From: Incurvaria masculella
Taxonomy: Eukaryota > Arthropoda > Insecta > Lepidoptera > Incurvariidae
DNA: 64,000 bases
Assembly: GCA_946894095.1 (NCBI GenBank)
Contig: OX335651.1
Span: 11,678,501 to 11,742,500 of the forward strand
Direction of reading: 5' to 3'
The notes beneath the pieces were generated by a model. The model was not told where the DNA came from. It saw only the letters and a program-made list of their open reading frames with translations, and ran no database searches. The first letter of the stretch is position 1, and every line of letters begins with the position of its first letter. Of this stretch, positions 10,610-21,462 are shown piece after piece. Both the position numbers and the translations under genes were made by a program.

Positions 10610-11272
10610 TCGCACATTAAATAAATCAACTGAGAGCTACGTCTGCACGTTTTAATTTTAACGAAATAAACTTAATATTAATTCATAAATATGTTCTCTT
10701 CTTTTTATCTCTTTCTTTGTTTTTGCGTTTGGAATTTAATGAAATTTTATTTACATAGGATTTACTGATTTTTTTCCTCCTTTTCTTTGAATACAATTAG
10801 TTCTTATTTACTTATTGTAAATTAATATTAAACATTGTGTAGCATTAATTTATGTGTATTTTGCGGTTGTATTAATTTACGTATCGATGCTTCTGTATGC
10901 ATTCATTCATATTGTTTATTTTGTACTAATTTATTTTACTACTACTTAATTACTAATAAATTTAATGCAATTCTTTTTATTTTTCATAGAAAAAAAAAGT
11001 TTGGGAAGCCGCACGGGAGGTGCCTCCGCCGCGTTCGAATTTCAAACTCCGGCGCACCCGCGAGCGGTCGCGCGCTCCACGCATCTTTCATCTCGCATCT
11101 CATTATACTGCCACCTACAAGCGGTGTTGCTGTCGGCCCGGACGAACTACAACATTTCGGTACCCTAGTTCATTGCACAGTAAAGTGAGAATGTAACCAG
11201 GGGAAAAAAAGTGAAAATTCAAGTTTTGAATAACCTTTTTAAATGTATGAAATCAAGATTAGAATTTTATTC
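10610..11272. other. No recognisable gene; GC patch
   Basis: AT-rich, with a GC-rich patch at about 11010-11090. No element boundaries were found. Confidence 0.4.
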
Positions 11273-11372
11273 CTCTTAGGGCTGATTTTTCAATGGTCAG
11301 ATTAACAGTGAGATAACTTTTCAACGAATCTAGTTACGCCTCTGCTTATCCATCCGTTTCAGTAAGTCCATA

Positions 11373-11378
11373 TTATTA
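11373..11378 (+). repeat. Target duplication, left
   Basis: TTATTA directly precedes the left transposon end and is repeated at 12874-12879. Alignment to the empty MITE copy near 22064 fits a 3-bp TTA duplication slightly better than a 6-bp one. Confidence 0.6.
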
Positions 11379-12873
11379 CACTGGTCAACAAAAAAAATAT
11401 TATTTTTTGGTACCGAGAATACGTTAGTTGTTTTGTGTTAGGTATGCATTGGCAACAGTAAAAATATTTTTAACTTTTTTTTCCTACGTGTGGATTCGGA
11501 ACTACCCTCAGTTTTCAATATTGGCTGTAATTAGTACTTTCATGTGCTTGGTTTGCTATCTTATCCATACATTTCTACAAATAAATTCATTTTAATATAA
11601 TGTCTTCCTCGCGAAGAAGATGTTTCAATGAGCTAAATGTGTTTTGTTATATTTGTGATGAATACACAGTTAAAAATGATAGACAACCTATGACAGATTT
11701 CATAATAACTTAAAAAAAATATTCAATCAGACTTAGAATCAGCTAGAAGACCTTTACTACATTTAGAAAAAGAACCGGTCACAACATTGTGTACTTCCCA
11801 CGAAACATCATTTGAAGAAATTGTTAAAAAAGTGAGTTGCGACAGTGATTTCGAAGGAATAGCGTCTACAGAGCGAAAACCTTTTACCCAAGACCACTTG
11901 AATGATTTGATGAGAGATCTTAAACTACCTAAAGAATCTGCAGAGGTATATAGCTTCTAGATTAAAAGAAAATAAACTGCTTGACAAATACAAGAGAGCA
12001 AGACTTGTTACCATTTTTTTGTTCGGAAAATCTTGCAAGGCTTATTCTCAAAATGGGTCTTTCAGAATATCAGCCAAATTTATTGATATCCACTCTTTAT
12101 AGATAGCTCGCAACAAATCCTTAGGTGTGTAATTTTACAAAATGGGTTCCAAATATGGTTCATCTCCCATTGCTCGTACAACAAAATTTAAGGAAACATA
12201 TGACAATATTTCACTTGTGCTAGACAAAATCAAATCACAATCAACAAAATCAAAAACAAACACCAATGGAGTATCTGTGTTGATCTCAAAGTGGTAAAAC
12301 TCTTATTCGGATACCAAATACCCGTGTTTTATTGTATGTGGGACAGTCTAGCAAAGCATCAACATTAGGAAAAAGTAGACTGGCTCGTCTAGGAAATCAA
12401 AGGTCAAGTAACTACTCTGAAATTAAAAATGACATACTGGACAACTTTATAAACTTAGATTTTCATATGTCCACTAAAGTGTACTACCTCCTCATACAGT
12501 TTGACCAATTGCTAGAGAATCTTGGATCCTCTGGCAAAAAACAAGGCGAGCGGTTTCAACAGGACCTAAAACCTATGGAAACGAGGTACCAGGGCCGATG
12601 GGATCGGCACATGATGGTTGACTACTGCTGGGGGATGCAACATGATTGTCCTACTAAATATCATTCACGATAGTCGCGAAAAAGAAAGTTTTTTTGGACA
12701 CAATAATTTAATAAATGCTGTTTTTCATGTAAAGTTGTTTTTTTCAGTAAAAATCAAAATCTAGAAAACTACACGTAGGAAATCAAAATGTTTGCTCTCT
12801 ATGTAATCATTAAAGGGTCCTAAGTTGAAAAAAAAATACAGCTTCTCGGCACCAAAACCAGTGTTGACCTGTG
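11379..12873 (+). mobile_element. Degenerate TIR DNA transposon, 1.5 kb
   Basis: The ends are CACTGGTCAACA on the left and CACAGGTCAACA on the minus strand at the right. A second matched block follows (TTTTGGTACCGAGAA against TTTTGGTGCCGAGAA), and a third lies further in (TTTCCTACGTGTGG against TTTCCTACGTGTAG). TTATTA flanks both sides. The interior holds the pseudogene at 11600-12673. CAC termini and a possible 3-bp target duplication recall the CACTA/Mirage/Chapaev group, but family assignment is open. Confidence 0.65.
11600..12673 (+). pseudogene. Broken ORF of an uncharacterised transposon-associated protein family
   Basis: The remains can be followed through several frames. An ATG starts MSSSRRRCFNELNVFCYICD, with a C-x2-C pair. 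An acidic block ending KPFTQDHLNDLMRDLKLPKE covers 11758-11946. FIDSS with LRCVILQNG lies near 12090-12145, and WSICVDLKVVKLLFGYQ near 12265-12320. The best-kept part (12332-12673, 113 codons) ends with GERFQQDLKPMETRYQGRWD and MMVDYCWGMQHD. From memory these blocks, in this order, belong to a family of unnamed proteins seen in many insects and other animals. Stops and frameshifts make this copy non-functional. Its position inside matched TIRs suggests the family is transposon-encoded. Confidence 0.55.
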
Positions 12874-13249
12874 TTATTAGTAAAATTAAAGGCCGATAAT
12901 TGTGACTGAAGTAGTTATTCTCCTGTAATTACTATCCATCTTTTAACAAACGTAAATGTATACTGTCAGTCCGATGAGTACCTACTGTCTGATAATTGAA
13001 AAATCGGCCCTAAGAGCGAAAACATTCGACGAAATGTTTTTAATTTAAAAAAAAAACATTTACAATGCATATTCAAATAGTTTTATTGATATTTTGTCGC
13101 ATAGAAAATATATATTGTGATGCAAGAAATGTAACTTGATACCCATATAAAATCCCAAATCCAAGTAGATGGCAGAAAAAATGTTAGAAAATATTCGAGA
13201 GCATACCCTAAAGCTATTTCGAAAATTTCTTATTGAAATAAACTTTTGA

Positions 13250-13632
13250 TTTTTTTTTATGTGACTGGACATGGATGGCTAATACCACACTTTCTGTCAT
13301 GGTATTAGCCCAACACATCACATGGGAACTAGGTGCCATGCCAGGACCTTCCTTATATTGCACGGCTACATTGAACTGGACGGAAAACACGGACAATTTT
13401 CGTTGCCGCTTCGACCATCGTTCATCCAATGCGATGGTACCAACCCGGGCGGGATTAACCCTACCACCTAGTAAGTAAGGAAGGGGACCTACAGTTTAAC
13501 GTGGAATCCGAACCACGGCCAGCCTCTCTCAATGGTCGAATGGTCACCCATCCAAGACCAGACCGGACCCAGCGTTGCTTAACTTCGGACAGCGATCGCC
13601 GAAGTGTCGCGCCACTGGGCCATTGAGGCTGA
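13250..13632 (-). mobile_element. Full-length SINE with 5S-derived head
   Basis: This is a minus-strand sister of the copy at 2128. Its head carries CCGAAGTTAAGCAACGCTGG and TGGATGGGTGACCATTCGAC. The body has GTTGGTACCATCGCATTGG, and the tail GGTATTAGCCATCCATGTCC ends in a short A-run. The two copies are close to identical over most of their length, suggesting recent activity. Confidence 0.85.
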
Positions 13633-14127
13633 CTGATAAATGTTATTACGTGACTAAAAAGTTCGTTTTCTTTTTCTCGGTTAATACGACCTTTGTTATC
13701 TTGATAAGTCATGAATAATATCTTTTATGAATTTAAATTCGGAAAATCGGAATATTTTAATATGTAGCAAAACGAGACCAGGATTAGTCATACGCCTAGT
13801 AGGTACTATAAAACATGCAGCTCAACTGAATCAGCCATATCAGTGCACACCCAGCCCACACATTCAGACTCCGAGACCGATCAACATCTTATCAAGTGGT
13901 AGTTTATCGCTGTGCGTACATCCATTTCGCCTGCGGTCTTCCGACGAGCTGTGGCGGATCCTCCGACCAATAAAGCAAACATACCTTTAAAACATTCACG
14001 AGGAGTTTTGGTGGAAATATGTCTTTAGTTTCAAGCTTATGGGATCAAAATTGTTTTTATAGACTGCACTAAAAAAATAAAATAAATTCGTGTAGAAACA
14101 TGACCTTACAAGGATTATGTTCTTTTG
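13633..14127. other. No recognisable gene
   Basis: One 87-codon open frame is present but without motifs. It ends before the 11-bp direct repeat ATGTTCTTTTG at 14117-14127. Confidence 0.4.
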
Positions 14128-14309
14128 ATACTTTTGAGATTACCGCGGTCGTTAGACATGGTTGAAAAAAGGTTACGGCTTTTCACTTTCTAGTCTAGCT
14201 GCGTACGAACGTGGCGGATGCCTCCTTGACAACGGGCTGAATAATTAGTTCGAAACGTCGGAGAATGTTTCTTCCTGCCGCGTGAAAAGCCGTAACATTT
14301 TTCAAACAT
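14128..14309 (+). mobile_element. Foldback family C, copy 1, with 11-bp target duplication
   Basis: Starts ATACTTTTGAGATTACCGCG, continues GTCGTTAGACATGG and TTACGGCTTTTCAC, has a core CTTGACAACGGGCTGAAT with CGAAACGTCGGAG, and ends CGTGAAAAGCCGTAACATTT. The two GGCTTTTCACG arms are inverted. ATGTTCTTTTG flanks it exactly at 14117-14127 and 14310-14320, a convincing insertion footprint. Long arms with a 9-11 bp duplication would fit a Mutator-like MITE; a Penelope-type relic is the alternative. Confidence 0.65.
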
Positions 14310-14337
14310 ATGTTCTTTTGTATTATTTTATAGCGCT

Positions 14338-14562
14338 GTTAGTATCCTAGCGGTTAGGGGGTCGCGTTTCTCAACCAGGAAGCTTGGGTTCGATATCCGT
14401 TTTTCTCGTTAAGAGTTTGATGGCGCACTGCGTAATAATTACGTTGAAGGAACTTCATTAGCCCAAACGAGGTTGACAATAGTCAATCGCTGGGTACCCT
14501 AAGCCGTACATCGGTGTTAGGGAACTAGAAATGGTACCCGTAATAATGTTGATTTGTTTTAA
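14338..14562 (+). mobile_element. Second SINE family, tRNA-like head
   Basis: The head carries a degenerate box A (TATCCTAGCGG) and a box B-like GGTTCGATATCC. The body AACGAGGTTGACAATAGTCA, ATCGCTGGGTACCC and AGAAATGGTACCCGTAATAA is unrelated to the main SINE body. The same body recurs at 26395. Confidence 0.6.
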
Positions 14563-15088
14563 AATAATACAAAAATAATAAAAACCAACATTTAAAAAAT
14601 AATTTGACATTAGTTTGCGATTAGGCGTTCTAAAAAAGTCATTCTAAAATAGTTACGTTATTAGTCCTATTCATATGTGAATGTTTATGCTGCGATTAAG
14701 AAACACATTTTTTCAATTACGTTTCCGTTTGTGCTCATTTTGCAAATCAAAATCTATTGTAAAATTTATTAAACATAGATTGTATGTATGTCAATGTGAG
14801 ACCTAATGAAGAGATCGGGAGCCTAGAAATCGGGTATCCTATAAGTAATAATGGCTTGTTGGGGATTAGCAAGTAGCGAGATAGCGCGTACTAGTGCTCG
14901 CTGCAGGTAGATTGTCCTACGAACAATTACCGGCGCTCCCGGGTCAGACTGATGCCATCCGCGCGCCTGCCAGCTCCTAATGAACCCCATCCGAGTTGCC
15001 GCGGCTTCATTCGGATTATTTACGCCAATAAACTATGAATACACATTTGTAAACCAAGTATACATTTTTCGTACTAAGTACATCGTTT
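14563..15088. other. No recognisable gene
   Basis: AT-rich sequence followed by a more balanced block. Nothing could be assigned. Confidence 0.4.
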
Positions 15089-15190
15089 TTAGGGTTCCGT
15101 ACCCAAAGGGTGCCAACGGAATTCTATTACTCCATCCGTCCGTCTGTCACAGGGCTGTATCTCATGAACCGTAATGAAATTGTAATATGG
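15089..15190 (+). repeat. GTCC-tract repeat, short copy
   Basis: Contains GGGTTCCGTACCCAAAGGGT, a short TCCGTCCGTCTGTC tract and AGGGCTGTATCTCATGAACC. Confidence 0.7.
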
Positions 15191-15195
15191 AAACT

Positions 15196-15315
15196 AGTCC
15201 GAAGCGGATACAGATCACTAATCTGCGTATTGACGGCCATACTGGAATTCTCGGTGTCGACATGACTGCTGACCTGGACTTCGGACGCCTTATGGAGGGT
15301 ACAGCCAAAAAATAA
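15196..15315 (+). pseudogene. LINE reverse-transcriptase ORF fragment
   Basis: One frame reads LRIDGHTGILGVDMTADLDF followed by GRLMEGTAKK and a stop. It resembles the 'LGV.....LNF...I..KA..A.KKLG' stretch that follows the RT core in Jockey/R1/I-type LINEs. Only about 40 codons remain, next to a GTCC-tract copy. The exact clade cannot be told. Confidence 0.4.
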
Positions 15316-17867
15316 GCCAACAAGTATTATGTGGAGTAAATTATACGCTCATCATCATCAGCTAAGAGCCTGCTTACTGCGCATGTGCATAGCGAATATT
15401 AGAACCGTGCCGAGCATCTCCTTGACGACCCCAAGGTATCCCAGAATTCAGAGACCCTCCAACTCCGACGAAATGTTGGGTCTTTTTCTGTGTACTATCA
15501 CAAATAATGCTCTACAGAGCCGTGTAACGGTATACCTCCAGCTTCATTCTAGTATCGCTCAACGCGCAACATCCATCACTGTCTACATTATGTCTCTTAT
15601 ATGTAAGAACCGACCGAACCTATAGATCCCTTTATATGTTACGTACAAAATAATACGTTTTCACATATAGTACAATTAATAATTAATTTTCTTTAGTAAA
15701 ACAATCGAGTAAGTAAACTTAATATAATAAACAATATTTAGAGAGACATTCAAGTTTGTGAGATTGACCCTGAATCATGCAGTTCAGACTGCTTATAGGA
15801 ACTATGCCTGCAATCTAGTAAACGTTGCGTTAATAGTTATTACCTCGTAACATAATAGTAACGTAATCAATCGGAATAGCATATCTCGCCCCAGCTTAAA
15901 TCCGCAGCAACCTTTAATTACTGCTATCGTAACGCAGGCATCGGGATTGCACGCGTCACTTGAAAAGCGTCGTTAGCCGGGAGCCGTGGAACTATGGCTC
16001 CTTTCGACTCACCCAGGATAATGGTGAACAAATTAAGATTTTACTTCGCCCTCGATTGGTAGGCGGTGCATGCAGTTTTGATGAACCGTCTCAAAATCGG
16101 AGGTTTCCGGTCCAAATTATTCGGATGTTATTAAATCGAATGATGAATATTGGGTGCATAATGTCCGGAGTCCCTTGGTCTCTTCGCTACTTACTAGGTA
16201 TAATATGAATTTAAAGATGATCAATTAGGCATTAAAATCTGTTTTCAGTCTATCGATGCATCCGTATAGCAATTTATTTTTTTCGGGAATGCGATGTGGT
16301 TGGTAAATATTATGAGAGTAGGTGTGATATAGTTACGGATATCAAATATTGTAAAAAAGCATATGCAGTTTGCAATCAGCAAATTTCATAACAGAACACT
16401 ATTATACGGTTCTGTCCAGTCCCTTGTTACGTAGATTCAAAAACTAACCATAAACAAACCACTGCCAACCAACATAAACACTGAATTATAGCGGCAACTG
16501 ACTCCTGTCAATGTCAGCGGAGCTGTCCCTACACCACGTCTATTCACGTCTCGTCATGTTTTTGCCATGTGCATAAATAGGGAAAGGTTTTTTTATTGGT
16601 TACAAACTTAATGTGCACGTGCTGAAACAATTGTATGCAAAGGGGAAGAAAGTAATCTGTATTTAATTTACCGCCCGGTGCCGAGCGGGCAGAGTGGGGA
16701 CCAAACCGCGCAGCGTTCCAGCCGTTTGGAACCCGTGCTGCGGCGGCGTCCGACTCGCGCAATGTCCAATAAATCGGCGACGAAAAATTAGGGCTCCTTG
16801 CTTGACGTCCAGCATTTTTTTCATATTTAGAATTCAAAGTCGGGAAAATAACCTTTTTTTTTGGCAAAATCCCGCGTACTTCCCCCGGTACAGTTAGCAT
16901 TGTCGGTTTTGTCGACTAGCACCTTAGTATTAACACGAACCGGAGATTGTGCATGCCAAAATGCCTTTTGAGACATAACAGTCGTTAATTTTATTATTAT
17001 AGTTTTTGGTCGTAGATGTTGTGTACTCGCCTTGCTCTAATAGTATTTAACTATGGAACAATATCGATGATGGAACGTGAATTAAAATTAATGATCGGAC
17101 ATGATTGTTCTCACGCAGGTTAACTCAATTTGATGTACATATGTGTGTACAATTACTTGAGTGATTCGTCAACTTCAATTATCTCTTCATATATCGTCTG
17201 CCGACCCCTTTATTTTCTGAAGCGTTCTACTTTTATAATTTCATGCGAAATATGCAAAGCGTGGTCATGGTTGCGTCCGCGGAGGTAGCGGCGCATCGTC
17301 GTGAGAGCCTCCGCCGACCTCTGAGCGTAGGCTTCGATACGCGAACAATGGCGGCACCATGAGACCGTAGACCTGGAGGTTTTTATGAGCTTTCTGGGCC
17401 TGCATTGATAAACCGTCATCATAAGCATACCGTCAACATCAGAATAAAGACATTTATTAGGAGGTAATGATAAAATAATAACAATGTATTATAATCAATA
17501 ATAACTTGAGACACTTGCATTTGGATAAAAAATGTTCACTCATATCTCTCTACTTCGAAAATGGAACTTTTTGCTATCTAGATAACAGAAAGTGATATTA
17601 TTGCATATAGCATAAGTATGTTCACAAAGTACTCTTTGTGCTGTACGCGCTGATCTACATTTTCGTCGAAATGTACATTCGGTTATTGGATTGCGGAGTC
17701 CAAATTTAACATTCACTCACTCATATGGCCGTCACCTGCATTTTAAAGAAATCAATTTTATATTTATGATTACAGAAATAGTTAAGATACCACATTCGTC
17801 AAATCGATCACGCGCATATTGTTATGATATCAAACATGGACGCCCAATACTTGTGTCACGAGCGCCC
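15316..17867. other. Long stretch with no recognisable feature
   Basis: 2.5 kb of mixed composition with only short motif-free frames; the longest (16544-16900, minus, 118 codons) looks spurious. No shared repeats were noticed. Confidence 0.4.
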
Positions 17868-17912
17868 TAGGGGTACGTGGACCCCAGTTTAAGAAACCCT
17901 TAGCAGAAGTGA
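17868..17912 (-). mobile_element. hAT-like terminal fragment
   Basis: On the minus strand it reads GGGTTTCTTAAACTGGGGTC and CACGTACCCCTAGGG. This recalls the subterminal region of hAT elements (GTTCTTAAACTGGGGTCCGC), as I remember it. The second end was not found. Confidence 0.3.
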
Positions 17913-18174
17913 GTGGAATCGTGCCAGAAACGCTAAGGAGAAAGTACCACGAACATACTGATATAATACCTAGTAAAGATTAGCTACCATATTATAATAG
18001 CAGAGCATGTATGCAGAGGACCGTTCTATCATCTCTGTCTACCCCTCTGGCAAAGAATATACCTATACACTGCGCGCCTTCGGGGAATAGGCGGCAATTG
18101 TATGAATGGTGAGTCCTCTAAAATTCCAAGCCTATCCGACCCTTGTCTCAACAATTTCAACTGGTCTACTCGGC

Positions 18175-18330
18175 GGGCTCGCCGCAGGTCGCCTCCGGGG
18201 CTACAGGCCAGGCCCCTCCGCCGCCGCCGCCGTCGCCGCGGTGGCGCGGCCCGATAGCGGCAAACAAATAGCCCGAGCGCGGTGCGTGAGTCGTGACCGC
18301 GCCTCCACGCGCGCGCTCTGCAACAGCCGT
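18175..18330. other. GC-rich island
   Basis: CGGCGGGCTCGCCGCAGGTC and runs of GCCGCC within AT-rich DNA. Several arginine-rich overlapping frames here are composition artefacts. Confidence 0.5.
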
Positions 18331-18334
18331 CGAG

Positions 18335-18535
18335 TAAGGAAGGACTTGAGTGGCGGTCAAAATTCATGCGCATAGCGGCAGCGTAGCCTTGTATTAGTAC
18401 GCGGCGGCCATTCAGTTCGTTTATTCGGCACGCGCAAGATCGAATTTTCGTTGCACTAAAAGACGTCCTGTGCGGTTACGTGTTTTTACGTGTCGTTGGT
18501 CGGCACGTTAGTTAGAAGATATACGTCACACAGCA
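18335..18535 (+). repeat. Dispersed repeat family B, 5' part
   Basis: AAGGACTTGAGTGGCGG, GATCGAATTTTCGTTGCACT and TTTTTACGTGTCGTTGG are shared with 25700, 40640 and 45885. Confidence 0.55.
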
Positions 18536-18539
18536 GATG

Positions 18540-18605
18540 AAAACTTGGCGAAGTCAAGGGGCATACGTCTAGCAGTGCACAGCAAAAGGCTGAAGAAGAA
18601 GACGT
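18540..18605 (+). mobile_element. LINE 3'-end fragment
   Basis: CTTGGCGAAGTCAAGGGGCA, TACGTCTAGCAGTGCACAGC and a GAAGAAGAAG tail recall the '...AYVQQW' C-terminus and short tandem tail of RTE-type LINEs. The frame has a stop in place of one glutamine. It appears to separate the two halves of a family B copy. Confidence 0.4.
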
Positions 18606-18770
18606 GTGGCTGGAACCCGAGAACATCAGGAGTGAGCGAATTCGCAAGCGAACTGACTACCCGGCGCTACCCTCGTTTTATCACTAAAAAGTGGCTACGC
18701 TGACGCTACACGGATGAGTATCGTGCGCCACTCACTCTGCCCCTCTCCGCGCTGCACCTCCACAGCGTAC
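18606..18770 (+). repeat. Dispersed repeat family B, 3' part
   Basis: GAGAACATCAGGAGTGAGCG, AATTCGCAAGCGAACTGACT, CCGGCGCTACC, ACTAAAAAGTGGCTACGC and GGATGAGTATCG match copies at 122, 39230 and 46010. Confidence 0.65.
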
Positions 18771-19977
18771 ACACTTACCATAGATACTTTAATTTTATTC
18801 GAGTTTCCAAACATTAGGGAGTTTCTCCTTTTCTCCGTGAAGAACTCTGCTGACAGTTCCAGACCGTAAACATATGCATTTCATCTTAAATTGCACCTAA
18901 AATTTTAAGGTTGGTTTCCAGTTGAAAACTTTTATTTCAGAAGTATCAATTAGTCCGCGGATCAATCCGCTTCTGACGTAGCCTGCAGTTTGACTGCTAG
19001 AAGTGAAAATGGCATGAAAATTAATAATCATTTAGTTAAATCTCTTATTAAAATATTTTTTATAATATGGACGATATTTTTCTTTCTAGCATTTCACATT
19101 TTATAGTAAAGCTTTTAATTCACTTAAAGTAATTTTTCGTTACGTCAATAAATCTTCTTTGATTAATAACTTAAATGTAATTACTTTAAAGGAATTTGCC
19201 AACATGAAAAACTGGTAATGGTTTTTTATTAATACCCCAATGTAAATTCTGAAATACTTTAATGATTGCCCTTCACGAAAATTAAATTCTTTATTAAAAT
19301 CGACTAAGTTTAATTTAATGTCTCCTCCACGTTTCCCGTGTCAGGCGAATGTACCTGCAGCAGCACCGCGAACCTGGCCCGGGGGTGAGGGGTATGGGGG
19401 GAGGGAGGGGCAGCGTCGTGAGCATTGTGGAGCAGTCGTGTTTTTGTCTAATGAACTTATTATAATAAATTGCCGGGTGCGTTGGTTTAGCCTCCAGACG
19501 TCGGCACATATCTAACCGACTTCTTCCCAGCCGTACGCACGCTACGTCAACTTGACGAAAGAAAAAAAGAACAAAGAAAATCCGTTTCTTTGTCCTTTTC
19601 TTTGCAGTACGCTATAGCAGCATACGCTATATGAAAATATGTCTATATCGCTGATATTATTGTGGGCCCAGGTAGTGATATTAAACAACAGAGGAAGTTA
19701 GGCAGTTATACTTATGCTACAAAAAAATTATACAAAAAAAAAAGTTAATCGCTTGTTAATTACTTTGAAGTTTTTGTATTGTGAGAAACATTATTTTGGT
19801 GGTGTTGAGTTTCGACAAATAGCTAGATGATACAGCAACGGGTGGTCAATATTGGTCAACTAACCGACTAATGAACAACCAAGTACAGTAGGACACGGTT
19901 GCTTCCCGTAGAAAGTCAGAAATGGCAAGCGTGGTGATGTTATTAATAATTTTAAAATCACTTCTACAACCCTTGAA
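18771..19977. other. No recognisable gene
   Basis: AT-rich, with a purine-rich GGGGTGAGGGGTATGGGG patch at about 19380-19410. Confidence 0.4.
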
Positions 19978-20085
19978 CACGTCGTGGTATTGGGGCTAGA
20001 GAACTTGTCTTTCATGCGAGTGGTTATGGCTTCAATAAATCGTCCCGGTAATGCACCACTTTCTTTCTCTAGAACAAAGTAAACG
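19978..20085 (+). mobile_element. Degenerate tRNA-Glu-like SINE head
   Basis: CGTGGTATTGGGGCTAGAGA, TCTTTCATGCGAGTGGTTAT and ATGCACCACTTTCTTTCTCT align with the head at 6095. Box B is decayed. The body is absent. Confidence 0.55.
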
Positions 20086-20522
20086 AAAAAAAAAACTCAA
20101 GCAATGGCTTCTGATAAAAACAACCAAATTGAATATTTTACTGTTATAAATTTGTAATTATTCTATTCGGAAATAAATTATTTCACCTCAACTCACCCAC
20201 ACTACCATTTCAAACATTTCAGACTACGAACCAGTTATATTTCTCTAACCGATACACCTAATTTTTGATTAGCCTCTATTTCCTATAAAACAGCCTTTAG
20301 TCTAGTGCAGGGAAAATCATGTAAATAATTCAAATATTTTTGCTAAATAAACGATTTCTATTTCTTTTTTATATTTCTATTAATTCATTTTTACATAGAT
20401 TTTACTGTAATTGTGTGTTTTAATGCAACTTCGACCTGTGTCTAGGAAGCATTTTCAGAAAAGAGTTAGACATTATACCATTATGTTCTTGTTGTACACA
20501 GCAATAAAATGTATCTTCTATC
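20086..20522 (+). other. AT-rich stretch ending in a LINE-like 3' end
   Basis: The last part (GTACACAGCAATAAAATGTA followed by CTAT repeats) looks like a LINE 3' UTR with polyadenylation signal and short tandem tail. No coding part was seen. Confidence 0.3.
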
Positions 20523-21010
20523 TATCTATACTAATAATAAATCTGTAAGGGGTGTTCATGGAGTAAGTTGCTTTGTTTTCTAAGATACTTCGTTTGTAGA
20601 CTGTATGATACTAAAACTAAATTGACGATTTTTGGAAATCAGTTCTGTATGTATGTATGTAGGTATGTATGTTCCTCCATAACTCTTAAACCGATTTTCC
20701 GAATTAGATGAAACTTAGTATACGTACATTTAACTACCCGGGAATTAGGATAGGCTAAATAGAATTCAGTTTCGATTACGCTAAGACGTGGCTGTCATAA
20801 AAACTGCAATGCTCTGCACAGCTCGGTGCGAGGGCGGCGGCTGGAGGGGTGGGAGGGCGGCGGCAATTACTTTTGCTAATTGTACCAAAGTACGGCTTGG
20901 TATTTTCCGAAATTTTAGGACTACTTGGCAGCACGCTAAATCGCCAGAGGTGCGACCAATGGAATAAAATAATTATTAATCGATAACCAATTATTCGATT
21001 TAGATGCAGA

Positions 21011-21059
21011 TTTGAGTAGAATCAGGCTAGACGTGGAGTCTAGCCTGATTCTACTCAAA
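21011..21059. repeat. Perfect 21-bp hairpin
   Basis: TTTGAGTAGAATCAGGCTAG plus A (21011-21031) pairs perfectly with 21039-21059 across a 7-nt loop, CGTGGAG. It lies within the Helitron-like element. Confidence 0.85.
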
Positions 21060-21164
21060 ACTTATAGGCTACATAATATAACGCTTCATTACCAGAGGGG
21101 TGAGTAGTGAGTGTTGCGAACCACTTACCCGATTTATATGCGTATTTTATCAACGTATAGCATC

Positions 21165-21262
21165 TCTGGGAGCAGTCAGGTTCGGGATGGGTTAACGTTT
21201 TCCATGTTGAGGCTGGCTGTGGGTTGGAGTCCACGCAAAACCTACCTACGTTATACGTTACT
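21165..21262 (+). mobile_element. SINE head/body fragment (5S-type)
   Basis: GGTTCGGGATGGGTTAACG, GTTGAGGCTGGCTGTGG and GTCCACGCAAAACC match the 5S-type head-to-body junction. It is split by the foldback insertion; TTACTAGGTAAG at about 21464 may be its continuation. Confidence 0.55.
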
Positions 21263-21263
21263 T

Positions 21264-21462
21264 ACTTGTTTGAAAAATTTTACGGCTTTTCACGCGGCAG
21301 GAAGAGACATTAACCGACGCTTTGAGCGCAGCGGATGCATCCTTGACAACAGGCTAAATAATTAGCTCGAAACGTCGGAGAATGCCTCTTCCTGCCGCGT
21401 GAAAAGCCGTAACATTTTTCAAACATGTCTAACGACCGCGGTAATCTCAAAAGTTACTGACT
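21264..21462 (+). mobile_element. Foldback family C, copy 2
   Basis: The left arm is TGTTTGAAAAATTTTACGGC then TTTTCACGCGGCAGGAAGA. The core has CTTGACAACAGGCTAAAT and CGAAACGTCGGAG. The right arm is TCTTCCTGCCGCGTGAAAAG, extended by GTCTAACGACCGCGGTAATC. ACTTACT lies on both sides. Compared with copy 1, the outer CCGCGGT block is on the opposite end. Confidence 0.65.

Larger units (their letters stand above)
11273..13018. mobile_element. MITE family D, copy 1, interrupted by a DNA transposon
   Basis: The outer ends are inverted copies of each other: CTCTTAGGGCTGATTTTTCA on the left, and CTCTTAGGGCCGATTTTTCA on the minus strand at the right. With the insert at 11379-12873 removed, about 245 bp remain. 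These align with the 229-bp uninterrupted copy at 30286-30514, read in reverse; both carry TCTGCTTATCCATCCG and ACTATCC.TCTTTTA.CAA. Confidence 0.7.

Noticed and set aside
16544..16900. 118-codon minus frame
   Set aside because: Overlapped by an open plus frame, with no recognised motif or repeat context.
18029..18373. 114-codon Arg-rich minus frame
   Set aside because: Lies over a GC-rich island and part of repeat family B. No conserved domain was recognised.
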